From Pedobacter sp. (GTDB lineage: Bacteria; Bacteroidota; Bacteroidia; Sphingobacteriales; Sphingobacteriaceae): a stretch of 64,000 nt of DNA. The position numbers and the translations under genes were made by a program. Of this stretch, positions 8,676 to 17,566 are shown one piece after another (within the stretch, counting starts at the first letter, position 1; every line of letters begins with the position of its first letter). The DNA lies in assembly GCA_031119475.1 (NCBI GenBank), contig JAVHXV010000006.1, positions 158,945 through 222,944 of the forward strand. The letters are read 5' to 3'. The notes under the pieces were generated by a model. The model searched no databases. It was not told where the DNA came from and worked only from the letters and a program-made list of their open reading frames with translations.

Positions 8676-9734
8676 GCTGCCCAATTCCAGCTTTTGTTTC
8701 TCTGCCTTTTTCAAGAACGCCAATAATACCTTTTCGTCATTTTCCATAGCTGTTTTGCTTTCGGGTTTTGCCGTATTGATTTTTTTGAGAAATTTTTCAA
8801 GTCCATCATTTTCATAGACCTCGAGCAGTAGCGGATAAACATAGGAACTTTTGCACACGGCACGGGTATTCCCCAATTTGCTGGCCACACAATCCAACAC
8901 CTCGTTGATCACTTTTTTCTTGCTCAGGTCTGGATATTCGGTACTGCAGCAGGCCAACTGCCTAAGGGCCTCCAATGTTCCGCCCCATGTCCTAAAATCT
9001 TTGGCGGTAAAATCACTCCCGGTTATCTCCCTGATGTAATTGTTGATCATTCCCGAATCAACCGCCTTGTGCGCATGATCTTTGGTATAGAATTGAAAAA
9101 GTTCCTGGCCGGGAATATCCTTACATTTTTTGACCAGTTTGGCCAGGTTCCTGTCGCTCAGCACTACATCATGCTTCACTCCTTTCTTCCCAACAAAACT
9201 GAGCGTAAACTGATCGCCTTTTTGCTTAAAATGCTGGTCTTTTAACGTACTTAGTCCGTAGCTTCCATATAACTTCTTATAACTCTCATTTCCGATACGG
9301 ATCAAGGTCTTCTGCATCACCTGCAAACAAATGGCCAATACCTTTTTCTCGTCCATTGTTTTTCTTCTCAGGTCTTTCGCCAGCTGCTTGCGCGCATGCG
9401 GCAATGCCTTGCCAAACTCTAAGAGCCTAAAATATTTATGGTCAGATCGTCTTGCCGTCCAATCGGGATGGTACCTATACTGTTTCCTGCCTGCCGCATC
9501 AATGCCCACGGCCTGGAGATAACCATTTTTTTTGGGCGAAATCCAAACGTCGGTCCATGCAGGGGGCAAGACCAGTTTCCTAATCCGCTCCAAGTCTGCC
9601 TCATTGCTGATGCGTTCGCCCTTTTTGTTTACATAATGGAACTTGCCAGGCTTGCCTTTCCGATAAATACCGGATTGTGCCGGATGAACATACACTAAGC
9701 TACTCGAATCAAGTACTTCAGCAGTTGAAACCAT
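8616..9734 (-). CDS. DNA topoisomerase IB (poxvirus-like)
   Basis: Relaxes supercoiled DNA by nicking one strand through a 3'-phosphotyrosine. The 372-residue protein has the bacterial TopIB N-terminal domain (about 15-90) and catalytic domain (~90-330). Recognisable motifs are RRKTMDEKKVLA, RIGNESY, KDFRTWGGT and CKSSYVYP, where Tyr298 is the expected nucleophile. The last ~19 residues (KGTKLKAKSKAFKV and preceding) are a basic tail encoded by 7-bp repeats and are probably not part of the fold. The gene is divergent from fmt and convergent with the small Lys-rich gene. Confidence 0.9.
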   Translation of the reverse strand: MVSTAEVLDSSSLVYVHPAQSGIYRKGKPGKFHYVNKKGERISNEADLERIRKLVLPPAWTDVWISPKKNGYLQAVGIDAAGRKQYRYHPDWTARRSDHKYFRLLEFGKALPHARKQLAKDLRRKTMDEKKVLAICLQVMQKTLIRIGNESYKKLYGSYGLSTLKDQHFKQKGDQFTLSFVGKKGVKHDVVLSDRNLAKLVKKCKDIPGQELFQFYTKDHAHKAVDSGMINNYIREITGSDFTAKDFRTWGGTLEALRQLACCSTEYPDLSKKKVINEVLDCVASKLGNTRAVCKSSYVYPLLLEVYENDGLEKFLKKINTAKPESKTAMENDEKVLLAFLKKAEKQKLELGSTKRNAKGTKLKAKSKAFKV

Positions 9735-9885
9735 GGAATTGAAAAAATGTAAATGAAATTTTTAGTTATTTTGTAAACAAATCCAATGAAAATATCTTTT
9801 TCGAAGATGTTTCCTTGTCGCACAAAAAACCAATGATGAAACTACACCAGTCGCTTCGTCACGGCTTGAACTTTAACAAAATACG

Positions 9886-10794
9886 ATGAAAATAGTTTTT
9901 ATGGGTACGCCCGACTTTGCCGTTGCCGCCTTAGCCGCCTTAAAATCTGCAGGCTTTTCTATTGCTGCCGTGGTAACCGCGCCAGACAAGCCAGCTGGAA
10001 GGGGACAAAAGCTAAACGAAAGCGCGGTCAAAAAGTATGCAACAGCGCAGGGCTTAAACATTTTACAGCCAACTAAGCTTAAGGATCCCGAATTTATCGA
10101 AGCATTGGGTTTGTTAAAAGCTGATCTTTTCGTAGTGGTTGCCTTTAGGATGTTGCCCGAAATGGTCTGGCAGATGCCGCCAAAAGGTACAATTAACCTT
10201 CATGGATCATTATTGCCACAATACCGCGGCGCAGCGCCGATCAACCATGCCATCATCAATGGGGAAAAAGAAACTGGCGTAACTACCTTTTTTCTTAAAC
10301 AGGAAATCGATACCGGCGACATTATCTTTTCTGATGCGATTGCCATTGGCGATGACGAAACCGCAGGAAGCCTGCACGATAAGCTTATGGTACTAGGGGC
10401 AGACCTCGTAGTAAAGACCGTAACTGCCATAGCCGACAACAATTATAACGAAGTTCCCCAGCCAGAAAGTGAGGCACTGAAGAGCGCTCCAAAGATTTTT
10501 AAGGATTTCTGTAAGATCGATTGGAACCAATCCAATGAAAAGGTGTATAACCTGATCCGTGGCTTAAGTCCCTACCCTACTGCCTTTACTATTTTGAACG
10601 ACAAGACATTAAAAATCTTCAATGCACAACCTGAAGATAAAGAACCAGGTATTTCTACGGGTGCTTTTTTAACAGATGGCAAGACCTACCTCAAATTTGC
10701 CACAAAAGATGGCTTCATTAAACTTACCGACGTACAGTTTGAAGGTAAAAGGAGAATGCTGATCGACGAGTTCTTAAGAGGAATGAGGATGTAG
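9886..10794 (+). CDS. fmt: Methionyl-tRNA formyltransferase
   Basis: Formylates initiator Met-tRNA using 10-formyl-tetrahydrofolate. The 302-residue protein starts with MKIVFMGTPDFAV, has the folate-site motif HGSLLPQYRGAAPI and the DTGD motif around residue 145, and a C-terminal tRNA-binding domain from about 205. All key motifs and the usual length are present. It is divergent from topoisomerase IB across 151 bp, where I see only a small ATCTT/AAGAT hairpin, and convergent with the class IV aminotransferase. Confidence 0.95.
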   Translation: MKIVFMGTPDFAVAALAALKSAGFSIAAVVTAPDKPAGRGQKLNESAVKKYATAQGLNILQPTKLKDPEFIEALGLLKADLFVVVAFRMLPEMVWQMPPKGTINLHGSLLPQYRGAAPINHAIINGEKETGVTTFFLKQEIDTGDIIFSDAIAIGDDETAGSLHDKLMVLGADLVVKTVTAIADNNYNEVPQPESEALKSAPKIFKDFCKIDWNQSNEKVYNLIRGLSPYPTAFTILNDKTLKIFNAQPEDKEPGISTGAFLTDGKTYLKFATKDGFIKLTDVQFEGKRRMLIDEFLRGMRM

Positions 10795-10875
10795 ATGAAG
10801 GAAAAGGGAACAAGGAAGAAGTAAGAAGGTATGATGTGAGAGGTATTTTACTTCTATGCCATAGATAACTTTAAG

Positions 10876-10952
10876 GCTTTGTGCTTTCCGCTTTTCACTT
10901 TCTGCTTTCAGCTTTGCGCTTTCTGCTTTCCACTTTCAACTTTGAACTTCTA
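10876..10952. repeat. Heptanucleotide array, 11 GCTTTNN/ACTTTNN units
   Basis: Eleven 7-bp units in unbroken register (GCTTTGT, GCTTTCC, GCTTTTC, ACTTTCT and so on). The last unit contains the stop codon of the class IV aminotransferase gene (10950-10952). The stretch just after fmt (10795-10835) is purine-rich but not in clean register. Confidence 0.92.
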
Positions 10953-11789
10953 TACCAGTTCATTCAATTTCGCGCTGAGCAATTTGGCTACTTCATTGAA
11001 ATAACGCTTCCTGCCATAGCCCATTACCCACCTGATGCCGCTACTGGCGTTGGTGACGAAGACTTCTTCGGCCTCATTTAAAATTTCTGGACTGATCTGG
11101 GCTTCTATCAAGGGGATGCCATGTGTTTTGGTCAGTTGCAAGATTACCGTACGCATTACACCTGCAACACAGCCTTCTGAAAGGGCTGGCGTGTAAATCT
11201 GTTTTTGGTAGACCACAAATACGTTAGAGGTTGTACTCTCGCACAAAAAGCCGTTCTGGTTCAGGATCATTGCTTCATCCAGCCGATGCTGTTTCTGATA
11301 CAGACCAGCCATAACGTACAATAGCGCATTGTTGGTCTTAAAGTTGGAAAGTTTGTTGATGGGCTTGGTCAACTCATCGTAAACGGAAATAATGAGCCCT
11401 TTCTGGTTAAGTTCATAACCCTTTTGCGCCATTTCCATTCCCTCCAAAACATACCCAACTTTATTTTGTTGGGGAGTATACAGCCCTTCACCATCCCGAT
11501 AGATGGTCAGGCGAAAACGTACATCACCTTTGAATTTATTTTTTTTGAGGAGTTCCGATACTTTTTGTTTTAGGAAATAATCGTCCATCAACGCATATCC
11601 ATCCATTTTGAGCGCTTTCATTCCTGCTTTCAATCGATCCGCATGGTGCACTGCAAACTGCAATTTCCCATTGCAATAGCGCATCGATTCAAAAATCCCA
11701 TCTCCAAATTTAAACCCACGGTTATTGGCTGCCACTACTGCCGCAGTCGACTCATAAAAATTATCGTTATGTAGGATATAGCTTACCAT
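10950..11789 (-). CDS. pabC: Class IV aminotransferase, probable aminodeoxychorismate lyase
   Basis: A PLP-dependent fold-type IV enzyme of 279 residues. NRGFKFGDGIFESMR (about 23-37) is the conserved N-terminal motif. The Schiff-base lysine is probably Lys151 in NFKTNNALL, followed by ESTTSNVF and GVMR, which hold the phosphate-binding loop. The family includes branched-chain and D-amino-acid aminotransferases as well as PabC. The PabC assignment rests on length, overall resemblance and the presence of pabB 12 kb away, so it is an inference. It lies 92 bp downstream of the rluD-type gene on the same strand. Confidence 0.7.
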   Translation of the reverse strand: MVSYILHNDNFYESTAAVVAANNRGFKFGDGIFESMRYCNGKLQFAVHHADRLKAGMKALKMDGYALMDDYFLKQKVSELLKKNKFKGDVRFRLTIYRDGEGLYTPQQNKVGYVLEGMEMAQKGYELNQKGLIISVYDELTKPINKLSNFKTNNALLYVMAGLYQKQHRLDEAMILNQNGFLCESTTSNVFVVYQKQIYTPALSEGCVAGVMRTVILQLTKTHGIPLIEAQISPEILNEAEEVFVTNASSGIRWVMGYGRKRYFNEVAKLLSAKLNELV

Positions 11790-11850
11790 GGTTTCCTTTT
11801 TTGGGCTTCCGCCCTTATCTCTATAATTTTCGCCCTATGCACTCTCCTGC

Positions 11851-11878
11851 GCTTTGTGCTTGCCGCTTTTAGCTTTAG
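11851..11878. repeat. Short heptanucleotide array at the rluD 3' end
   Basis: Four 7-bp units in register (GCTTTGT, GCTTGCC, GCTTTTA, GCTTTAG), followed four bases later by the stop codon of the pseudouridine synthase gene. Purine-rich on the coding strand. Confidence 0.75.
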
Positions 11879-11881
11879 CCT

Positions 11882-12913
11882 CTACGCCCCACCTTGCATC
11901 GCATAATTGCGCCACTTGGTCAGCACCGCTTCAAAATCCTGTGGCAGCGGCGCTTCAAATTCCATGTATTGCTGTGTGGTGGGATGAATGAAGCCCAATG
12001 TTTGCGCATGCAGGGCCTGCCTGGGCATGAGCGCAAAGCAATTGTCTACAAATTGCCTGTATTTATTAAATGTTGTCCCTTTTAAAATCTTATCCCCGCC
12101 ATAATTTGCATCACTGAACAGAGGATGCCCAATGTGTTTCATGTGCGCCCTGATCTGATGGGTACGGCCGGTTTCGAGCTCACAGCTGATGAGGGTTACG
12201 TACCCCAGCCGTTCCAGAACGGTATAGTTCGTGGCCGACCATTTACCTTTCTCCTCATCACTGTACACATCCATTACAATCCTGTTTTTCAGGCTCCGGC
12301 CGATGTAGCCTTCAATTCTGCCATCCTGCTCAATATCGCCCCAGGCCAGTGCAAGATACCTGCGTGTGATGGAATGGTCGAAAAATTGCTTCGCCAGTTT
12401 GGTCATCGTCAGTTCGTTCTTGCTGATGAGCAATAACCCTGATGTATCCTTGTCGATGCGATGCACAAGGCCAGGCCGGCCATCGTTGCCCGGCAAGGTA
12501 GGCAACTGTTCAAAATGGTAGGCCAATGCATTGACCAGGGTACCCGTATAATTGTTAAAGCCCGGATGCACCACCATCCCGGCAGCTTTGTTGACCACCA
12601 AAAGATCGGCATCTTCATATACGATTGTTAAAGGTATATTTTCGGGATAGACTTCGGTATCACGTGGAGGATGAGCGAAAACGATGGAAATCTCATCAAA
12701 GGGCTTTACCTTATAACTTGATTTTACGGTTGCCTTGTTCACCAGTACATTCCCCGCGTCGATGGCATTTTGGATGCGGTTACGCGAAGCATTTTCGATC
12801 CGGTGCATCAAAAACTTGTCAATCCGCAACAGCGACTGTCCTTTATCAACAACAATATTGAAATGTTCAAATAAATCCTGCTCTTCTTCCTGTTCAATAT
12901 TGTAGTTTTCCAT
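11882..12913 (-). CDS. rluD: RluA/RluD-family 23S rRNA pseudouridine synthase
   Basis: A 343-residue protein with an N-terminal S4 RNA-binding domain (about 25-85, LRIDKFLMHRIENASR) and a catalytic domain with HRIDKDTSGLLL, whose aspartate is the expected nucleophile, and ETGRTHQIRAHM. These are hallmarks of the RluC/RluD group that modifies the large-subunit rRNA; RluD is the best single guess. The ATG at 12913 is chosen over a TTG 36 nt upstream because a complete -33/-7 promoter sits directly in front of it, making the longer form impossible to transcribe from that promoter. Confidence 0.9.
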   Translation of the reverse strand: MENYNIEQEEEQDLFEHFNIVVDKGQSLLRIDKFLMHRIENASRNRIQNAIDAGNVLVNKATVKSSYKVKPFDEISIVFAHPPRDTEVYPENIPLTIVYEDADLLVVNKAAGMVVHPGFNNYTGTLVNALAYHFEQLPTLPGNDGRPGLVHRIDKDTSGLLLISKNELTMTKLAKQFFDHSITRRYLALAWGDIEQDGRIEGYIGRSLKNRIVMDVYSDEEKGKWSATNYTVLERLGYVTLISCELETGRTHQIRAHMKHIGHPLFSDANYGGDKILKGTTFNKYRQFVDNCFALMPRQALHAQTLGFIHPTTQQYMEFEAPLPQDFEAVLTKWRNYAMQGGA

Positions 12914-12917
12914 GCCG

Positions 12918-12950
12918 CAAAAATAGATTAACAATTTGATAATTTCCAAA
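12918..12950 (-). promoter_or_regulatory. Bacteroidota -33/-7 promoter of rluD
   Basis: On the minus strand, TTTG (12950-12947), a 21-bp spacer and TATTTTTG (12925-12918) match the Bacteroidota consensus TTTG-N17-23-TAnnTTTG. The -7 box ends only four nucleotides before the ATG, so the transcript is predicted to be leaderless. Confidence 0.75.
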
Positions 12951-13104
12951 AAACCTTATTGGCTTGTTTTTTGTTATCATCATTGCCTTATTGGCTCAGT
13001 CTATGAAAAACTTTTCCGAAAATTTTAAAATTGTGATCAACTTTTTTCCTTATCTGCTCAGAAAGATATACTTTCGCCCCTGAAAACCAAACAGATAAAA
13101 AAAA

Positions 13105-14127
13105 ATGAAAACAAATTTTTCAGCACTCAGGTCAATTGTGATTGTGGGCGCACTCCTATTTCCATTAAATCTTTTGGCGCAAAACGATGTTGGCGATCTC
13201 TTTAAGTCATCACCACAGAATGCTACCAAATTGGTAGATGCCTATTTTAAGCCATTGTTCAAGGGTACGGGCCAAGGCTTTGCCACTGGATGGAACAACT
13301 CAGCCAAGGCACAGGGCCTATTGCGCTTTGAACTTCGCGTAACTGGTACACTTGCTCTTGTACCAGACGAGGATAAATTTTATAATACCAACACATTGGG
13401 CCTTTCCAACATCAGGCCTGCAGCTGGTTCAAATGGCATTGGCCCATCGGTATTTGGTGGAAGCGGTAGCGGTTCAAAAATGGAGTTTTATACTTCTGGT
13501 GGAACGGCAACAGGCAAAACCTTTAACCTTCCTAATGCATCGGGCTTTAGGCCAGCCCCTGCTGCTCAGCTCCAACTTACAGTTGGCTTGCCAAAGCACA
13601 TTGACGTAAGCCTACGTGCCATCCCAAGCGTTACCTTTGGCGATCATACCATCGGCCAGTTTGGTGTAGGTGCCAAAATAGAATTGTTGCCATTGTTTAT
13701 GGGCAAGGTAGAAAAAGTAATGCCGATCGATATTGCTGTAGCGGGCGGGTTTACCAATACCAACTACAAGATCAAGCTGGATGTGAACAATGGAAAATAC
13801 ACAGATCAGCGCGCAGAACTCAAATTCAAAGGATTTAGTACAGAAGCCATCATTTCAAAGAAGATTGCCTTCTTTACCCCATTTGCCAGTGTAGGTTACA
13901 TTTCTTCTAATTCAGGTTTAAATGCCTATGGCACTTACGAATTTGAAACAGAGGGAGCGAGCACCACACTAACTGACCCGATCGCCATTAAGCACGACGA
14001 TGTGAGCGCTTTCCAGGGATCCATTGGATTTCAGGTCAAGCTTGGCTTCCTAAGGGTTTATGGTGCCTATACACAATCTAAATACAGTAGCTTCAATGGC
14101 GGTCTTGGCGTTGGCTTCGGTAAATAA
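13105..14127 (+). CDS. Secreted DUF6588-like protein, probable outer-membrane barrel
   Basis: A 340-residue protein with a signal peptide ending in LLAQ (about residue 25). The mature protein is glycine- and serine-rich with alternating hydrophobic strands and ends in YSSFNGGLGVGFGK, suggesting a beta-barrel. It resembles the DUF6588 family from memory, but I cannot confirm this. A near-consensus -7 box (TACTTTCG) lies ~30 nt upstream. A strong terminator follows the stop codon, so it is probably a single-gene transcript. Confidence 0.65.
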   Translation: MKTNFSALRSIVIVGALLFPLNLLAQNDVGDLFKSSPQNATKLVDAYFKPLFKGTGQGFATGWNNSAKAQGLLRFELRVTGTLALVPDEDKFYNTNTLGLSNIRPAAGSNGIGPSVFGGSGSGSKMEFYTSGGTATGKTFNLPNASGFRPAPAAQLQLTVGLPKHIDVSLRAIPSVTFGDHTIGQFGVGAKIELLPLFMGKVEKVMPIDIAVAGGFTNTNYKIKLDVNNGKYTDQRAELKFKGFSTEAIISKKIAFFTPFASVGYISSNSGLNAYGTYEFETEGASTTLTDPIAIKHDDVSAFQGSIGFQVKLGFLRVYGAYTQSKYSSFNGGLGVGFGK

Positions 14128-14143
14128 TATTTTCAAACCTCAG

Positions 14144-14174
14144 GTAAAAAGCTTCTCTTTGGGAAGCTTTTTAC
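14144..14174. terminator. Terminator after the DUF6588-like gene
   Basis: A perfect 12-bp stem (14144-14155 with 14163-14174, GTAAAAAGCTTC and its complement) with a 7-nt loop. The right arm contains five T and the left arm five A, so it could act in either direction. It ends four bases before the next start codon. Confidence 0.8.
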
Positions 14175-14178
14175 ATTT

Positions 14179-15057
14179 ATGGAGGTTTTTAGTCCGATAC
14201 AACAGGTCACTCTGCCCACGCAGCACCAAATTTGGGTGAAACGTGACGACCTGATCGATCCGTATATTTCGGGCAATAAGTGGCGGAAGCTGAAATATAT
14301 CTTGGCAACTGCCATCCAGACCAAGAGAACACACTTGGTAACCTTTGGGGGTGCGTACTCCAATCATTTGGTCGCTACAGCCGCTGCAGCCGCACGACAT
14401 CATCTAACAGCTACTGCTTTTGTACGGGGCGAGGAAGTGGAGAATGAAATGCTTTTGCTCTGCAGGCTATTTGGCATGGAGCTCAGGTTCGTAGACCGTG
14501 ATTGCTATAGAGATAAGAGATCACTTTTCAGTAAGCATTTTGGAGACCATGGCTCAGCTTATTTTATTGATGAAGGCGGCGCAAGCGAACAGGCCGTAGA
14601 GGGCTGTAGGGAAATCATAACCGAACTTCCCATGCATTTCGACCATATTTTTTGTGCTGCAGGAACCGGCACCACTGCCGCAGGCCTGCTCAGGGAAATC
14701 AATGCGCAAAAGCTCCAATCCAAACTTCATGTTATTCCGGTATTAAAAGGTGCCGCATTCATTGAAAAGGAAATTGCCGCCTATGAAAAAAATATAGATC
14801 AGCTGGTGCTGCATCTCGACTACCATTTTGGGGGATATGCGAAAACAAACCCTGAACTGATCAGCTACATCAAAGGTTTTACGGCAGCTACCGGCATACT
14901 GATCGATCCGGTCTATACCGCTAAAATGTGCTATGCGATCAAAGACCTGTTCGAAAAAGGACTGCTCAAAAAAGAGGAAAAAGTATTGGCCATCCATACC
15001 GGTGGGCTGCTCGGCCTGTTGGGGATGAGGGAGAAGTTTGCGGGAGGCAAGGCATAA
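14179..15057 (+). CDS. 1-aminocyclopropane-1-carboxylate deaminase / D-cysteine desulfhydrase family
   Basis: A 292-residue PLP enzyme of fold type II. WVKRDDLIDPYISGNKWRK near residue 15-35 carries the PLP-binding lysine in SGNKWRKLKY, and TFGGAYSNH and a glycine-rich GTGTTAAG loop follow. Members deaminate ACC or desulfhydrate D-cysteine, and bacterial homologues outside plant associates are often D-cysteine desulfhydrases; the choice cannot be made from this sequence. The stop codon TAA lies in a run of 7-bp units (GCATAAA, GCGGAAA, GCGTAAA, GTTAAAT; 15052-15079). Confidence 0.82.
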   Translation: MEVFSPIQQVTLPTQHQIWVKRDDLIDPYISGNKWRKLKYILATAIQTKRTHLVTFGGAYSNHLVATAAAAARHHLTATAFVRGEEVENEMLLLCRLFGMELRFVDRDCYRDKRSLFSKHFGDHGSAYFIDEGGASEQAVEGCREIITELPMHFDHIFCAAGTGTTAAGLLREINAQKLQSKLHVIPVLKGAAFIEKEIAAYEKNIDQLVLHLDYHFGGYAKTNPELISYIKGFTAATGILIDPVYTAKMCYAIKDLFEKGLLKKEEKVLAIHTGGLLGLLGMREKFAGGKA

Positions 15058-15235
15058 AGCGGAAAGCGTAAAGTTAAATCAAAGACATCTTTCCGGTCAA
15101 CATAGGGATGATTTTTGGCGCTGCGATCAAAAATAATTTTCCACAGCTTTTGAGAATTCAACAACTTTTTATCAAAAACTAACTTTAAATCGTTTAAAGC
15201 TACTTTTTCGCATTTTGGTTCAAATAGTGCCCAAA

Positions 15236-15266
15236 TTTGATTATTTGGCCGATTTCATTACTTTTG
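15236..15266 (+). promoter_or_regulatory. Bacteroidota -33/-7 promoter of lat
   Basis: TTTG (15236-15239), a 19-bp spacer and TACTTTTG (15259-15266) match the consensus exactly. The start codon at 15281 lies 14 nt further on, giving a very short leader. Confidence 0.75.
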
Positions 15267-15280
15267 GAACATCAAATTAG

Positions 15281-16618
15281 ATGACCATGTACCAATTAAG
15301 TATCGCACCTGATCAGGTGAACCAAACATTGCAGCAACATATCTTAGCCGATGGTTTTGACCTGACCTACGATATGGAGAAAAGCAATGGAGCCTATATC
15401 TATGATTCAAAGTATGACCGTAGTCTGTTAGACTTTTTTACCTGCTTTGCATCGGTTCCCTTGGGCTATAACCACCCAAAAATGGTGAATGACGAAAGCT
15501 TTAAACACCATTTGTTATTGGCAGCTATCGCTAACCCATCCAATTCTGATGTATATACCCAACAATATGCAGAATTTGTGAACACATTTTCAAAAGTGGG
15601 CATCCCATCCTACCTTCCACATGCATTTTTTGTTGCCGGTGGAGCACTTGCCGTAGAAAATGCCATTAAAGTAGCCATGGACTGGAAAGTTCAGAAGAAT
15701 TTCGCCAAGGGCTATCAGGAAGAAAAAGGATTTAAAGTGCTGCATTTCGAAAAAGCTTTCCATGGCCGAAGTGGCTATACCCTGAGCCTGACCAATACCT
15801 TGCCCGACAAGACCAAATGGTTTGCCAAGTTCGACTGGCCAAGAGTAAGCGTTCCACAGGTGAAGTTTCCATTGACTGGTGAAAACCTACAAACGGCCAT
15901 TGATACGGAAGCTGTTTCAATTGAACAGGTCAAACAGGCATTTGCCGATCATAAAGACGACATCTGCGCCATTATCATCGAACCCATCCAGTCTGAAGGT
16001 GGAGACAATCACCTAAGGGAAGAATTTTTGATCCAACTTCGCCAACTGGCGGATGAAAATGAAGCGTTTCTGATCTATGACGAGGTACAGACCGGTGTAG
16101 GACTGACCGGAAAGTTCTGGTGCCACGAGCATTTCAGTGAACAGGCGCGGCCAGATATCGTTGCCTTTGGCAAAAAAATGCAGGTCTGCGGCATATTGGT
16201 TGGCAAAAAGGTTGATGAAATTAGTACCAATGTATTCAACGTGCCTTCGCGCATCAATTCTACCTGGGGAGGCAATTTGGTAGATATGGTACGATCAACG
16301 CAGATCCTGAACATCATACATGAAGACCAACTTTGCCAAAATGCGACCACAGTTGGCAGCTACCTTCAACAACAACTGCATAATTTGGCTTCCAAATACG
16401 ATAAGATGAGCAATGTTCGTGGAAAAGGCCTACTGTGTGGATTTGATTTTCCGACCAAGGAAATGAGGAATGATTTTATCCAGAAAGGGCTCGAAAACAA
16501 TGTAATGTTCTTAGGTTGTGGAAACCAGACCATCCGTTTCCGTCCGGCTTTGTGCATCGAGAAAAAACACATCGACCAGGGAATGGATGTGATGGAAAAG
16601 ATTTTGCCATCACTTTAA
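15281..16618 (+). CDS. lat: L-lysine 6-transaminase
   Basis: A 445-residue class III aminotransferase that moves the epsilon-amino group of lysine to 2-oxoglutarate, giving a semialdehyde that cyclises to piperideine-6-carboxylate. Family marks include FTCFASVPLGYNHP near the N-terminus, FHGRSGYTLS, EPIQSEGGDNH, YDEVQTGVG and FGKKMQVCG, where Lys298 or Lys299 binds PLP. The match to lysine 6-aminotransferases is strong. It probably starts lysine breakdown. An ATG two codons later (15287) is an equally possible start. It has its own promoter and a palindromic terminator. Confidence 0.9.
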   Translation: MTMYQLSIAPDQVNQTLQQHILADGFDLTYDMEKSNGAYIYDSKYDRSLLDFFTCFASVPLGYNHPKMVNDESFKHHLLLAAIANPSNSDVYTQQYAEFVNTFSKVGIPSYLPHAFFVAGGALAVENAIKVAMDWKVQKNFAKGYQEEKGFKVLHFEKAFHGRSGYTLSLTNTLPDKTKWFAKFDWPRVSVPQVKFPLTGENLQTAIDTEAVSIEQVKQAFADHKDDICAIIIEPIQSEGGDNHLREEFLIQLRQLADENEAFLIYDEVQTGVGLTGKFWCHEHFSEQARPDIVAFGKKMQVCGILVGKKVDEISTNVFNVPSRINSTWGGNLVDMVRSTQILNIIHEDQLCQNATTVGSYLQQQLHNLASKYDKMSNVRGKGLLCGFDFPTKEMRNDFIQKGLENNVMFLGCGNQTIRFRPALCIEKKHIDQGMDVMEKILPSL

Positions 16619-16627
16619 ACCTACAGT

Positions 16628-16665
16628 GGCAACCTCGCAGGTTCTTCAGAACCTGCGAGGTTGCC
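16628..16665. terminator. 17-bp perfect palindrome between lat and bshB1
   Basis: A perfect inverted repeat (16628-16644 with 16649-16665) with a 4-nt TTCA loop. The arm reads GGCAACCTCGCAGGTTC and is followed by TATTTTATTTT. It sits between two convergent genes and should stop transcription from both sides. The sequence is more GC-rich and longer than the other terminators here. Confidence 0.8.
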
Positions 16666-16669
16666 TATT

Positions 16670-17389
16670 TTATTTTAGCTCGAAAAGGTCATCAACACCC
16701 AACAGCTTCCGTGAAGTAAAACCTTCGCCATATTCACCACCAACACTCTTTCCAAATTCCCTTGCCCTACCGATGACCGCATCGAAAAATTGTGGCGTAG
16801 AAATGTAGGTCTGGGGCTCATCAGTACTACTGCTATTAAATTGGGTTTTAAATGCCTTGATCGCCTCGATCTTTTGATCCATAAAATCGCTGATATCTAC
16901 AATTATATCTGGTTTGATGTATTGATCTTGGATATATTGCAGCACCAACCGGGGCCGCCATTCTTGTTGTGCCACTCCATCAAGCTGGGTAGCGATACGT
17001 CTTAGCCCCGACAAAAAGATGGCATCATTGGCCAGATCTCCCGCCCTGCCGTGATCTGGATGCCGATCATGTAAAGCATTGGTCAAAATAATTTCAGGTT
17101 GGTATTTACGCACCATCTTGATCAGTTCAAGCTGGTGTGCTTCATCGTTTTTAAAAAAACCATCCCTAAAACCCAAATTTTCCCTGGCATGCAGCCCCAT
17201 AATCTTGGCAGAGTCCGCTGCTTCCTGGTCACGTGTTTCGGCAGTGCCACGGGTACCCAATTCGCCCCTTGTAAAATCTACAAGGCCCACGCGCTTTCCT
17301 TGGGCAATGTGTTTCAAGATTGTTCCCGAACAGCCCAATTCGGCATCATCAGGATGTACGGCAAAAACGAGTAGGTCTAATTTCATCAT
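16670..17389 (-). CDS. bshB1: Bacillithiol biosynthesis deacetylase BshB1
   Basis: Zinc-dependent deacetylase that removes the acetyl group from GlcNAc-malate during synthesis of the thiol bacillithiol. The 239-residue PIG-L/LmbE protein has AVHPDDAELG (His12 and Asp15, metal and catalytic residues), TRGELGTRGT and RHPDHGRA with further metal ligands, plus the C-terminal SVGGEYGEGF typical of BshB1. A second ATG one codon in is an alternative start. No other bacillithiol gene is in the window. Confidence 0.92.
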   Translation of the reverse strand: MMKLDLLVFAVHPDDAELGCSGTILKHIAQGKRVGLVDFTRGELGTRGTAETRDQEAADSAKIMGLHARENLGFRDGFFKNDEAHQLELIKMVRKYQPEIILTNALHDRHPDHGRAGDLANDAIFLSGLRRIATQLDGVAQQEWRPRLVLQYIQDQYIKPDIIVDISDFMDQKIEAIKAFKTQFNSSSTDEPQTYISTPQFFDAVIGRAREFGKSVGGEYGEGFTSRKLLGVDDLFELK

Positions 17390-17512
17390 ATGATTGCACA
17401 GATTATTAAGTGATTACACCGATTGTTTGATTGTAGATTTATCATCAGAAAGCCTTATCAATTTATTTAATTTATGAAGCTCGACATCCAGCCTTAGGCA
17501 TTGCCCTTTTTG

Positions 17513-17566
17513 CTTTAAGCTTTTTTCTTTCCGCTTTGGTCTTTCCCCTTTAAGCTTTGGGCTTGC
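17513..17566. repeat. Heptanucleotide array at the glutathione peroxidase 3' end
   Basis: About seven 7-bp units of GCTTTNN/TCTTTCC type with one register slip (GCTTTAA, GCTTTGG, TCTTTCC, CCTTTAA, GCTTTGG, GCTTGCC), ending at the stop codon of the gene at 17567. Purine-rich on the coding strand. Confidence 0.7.
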
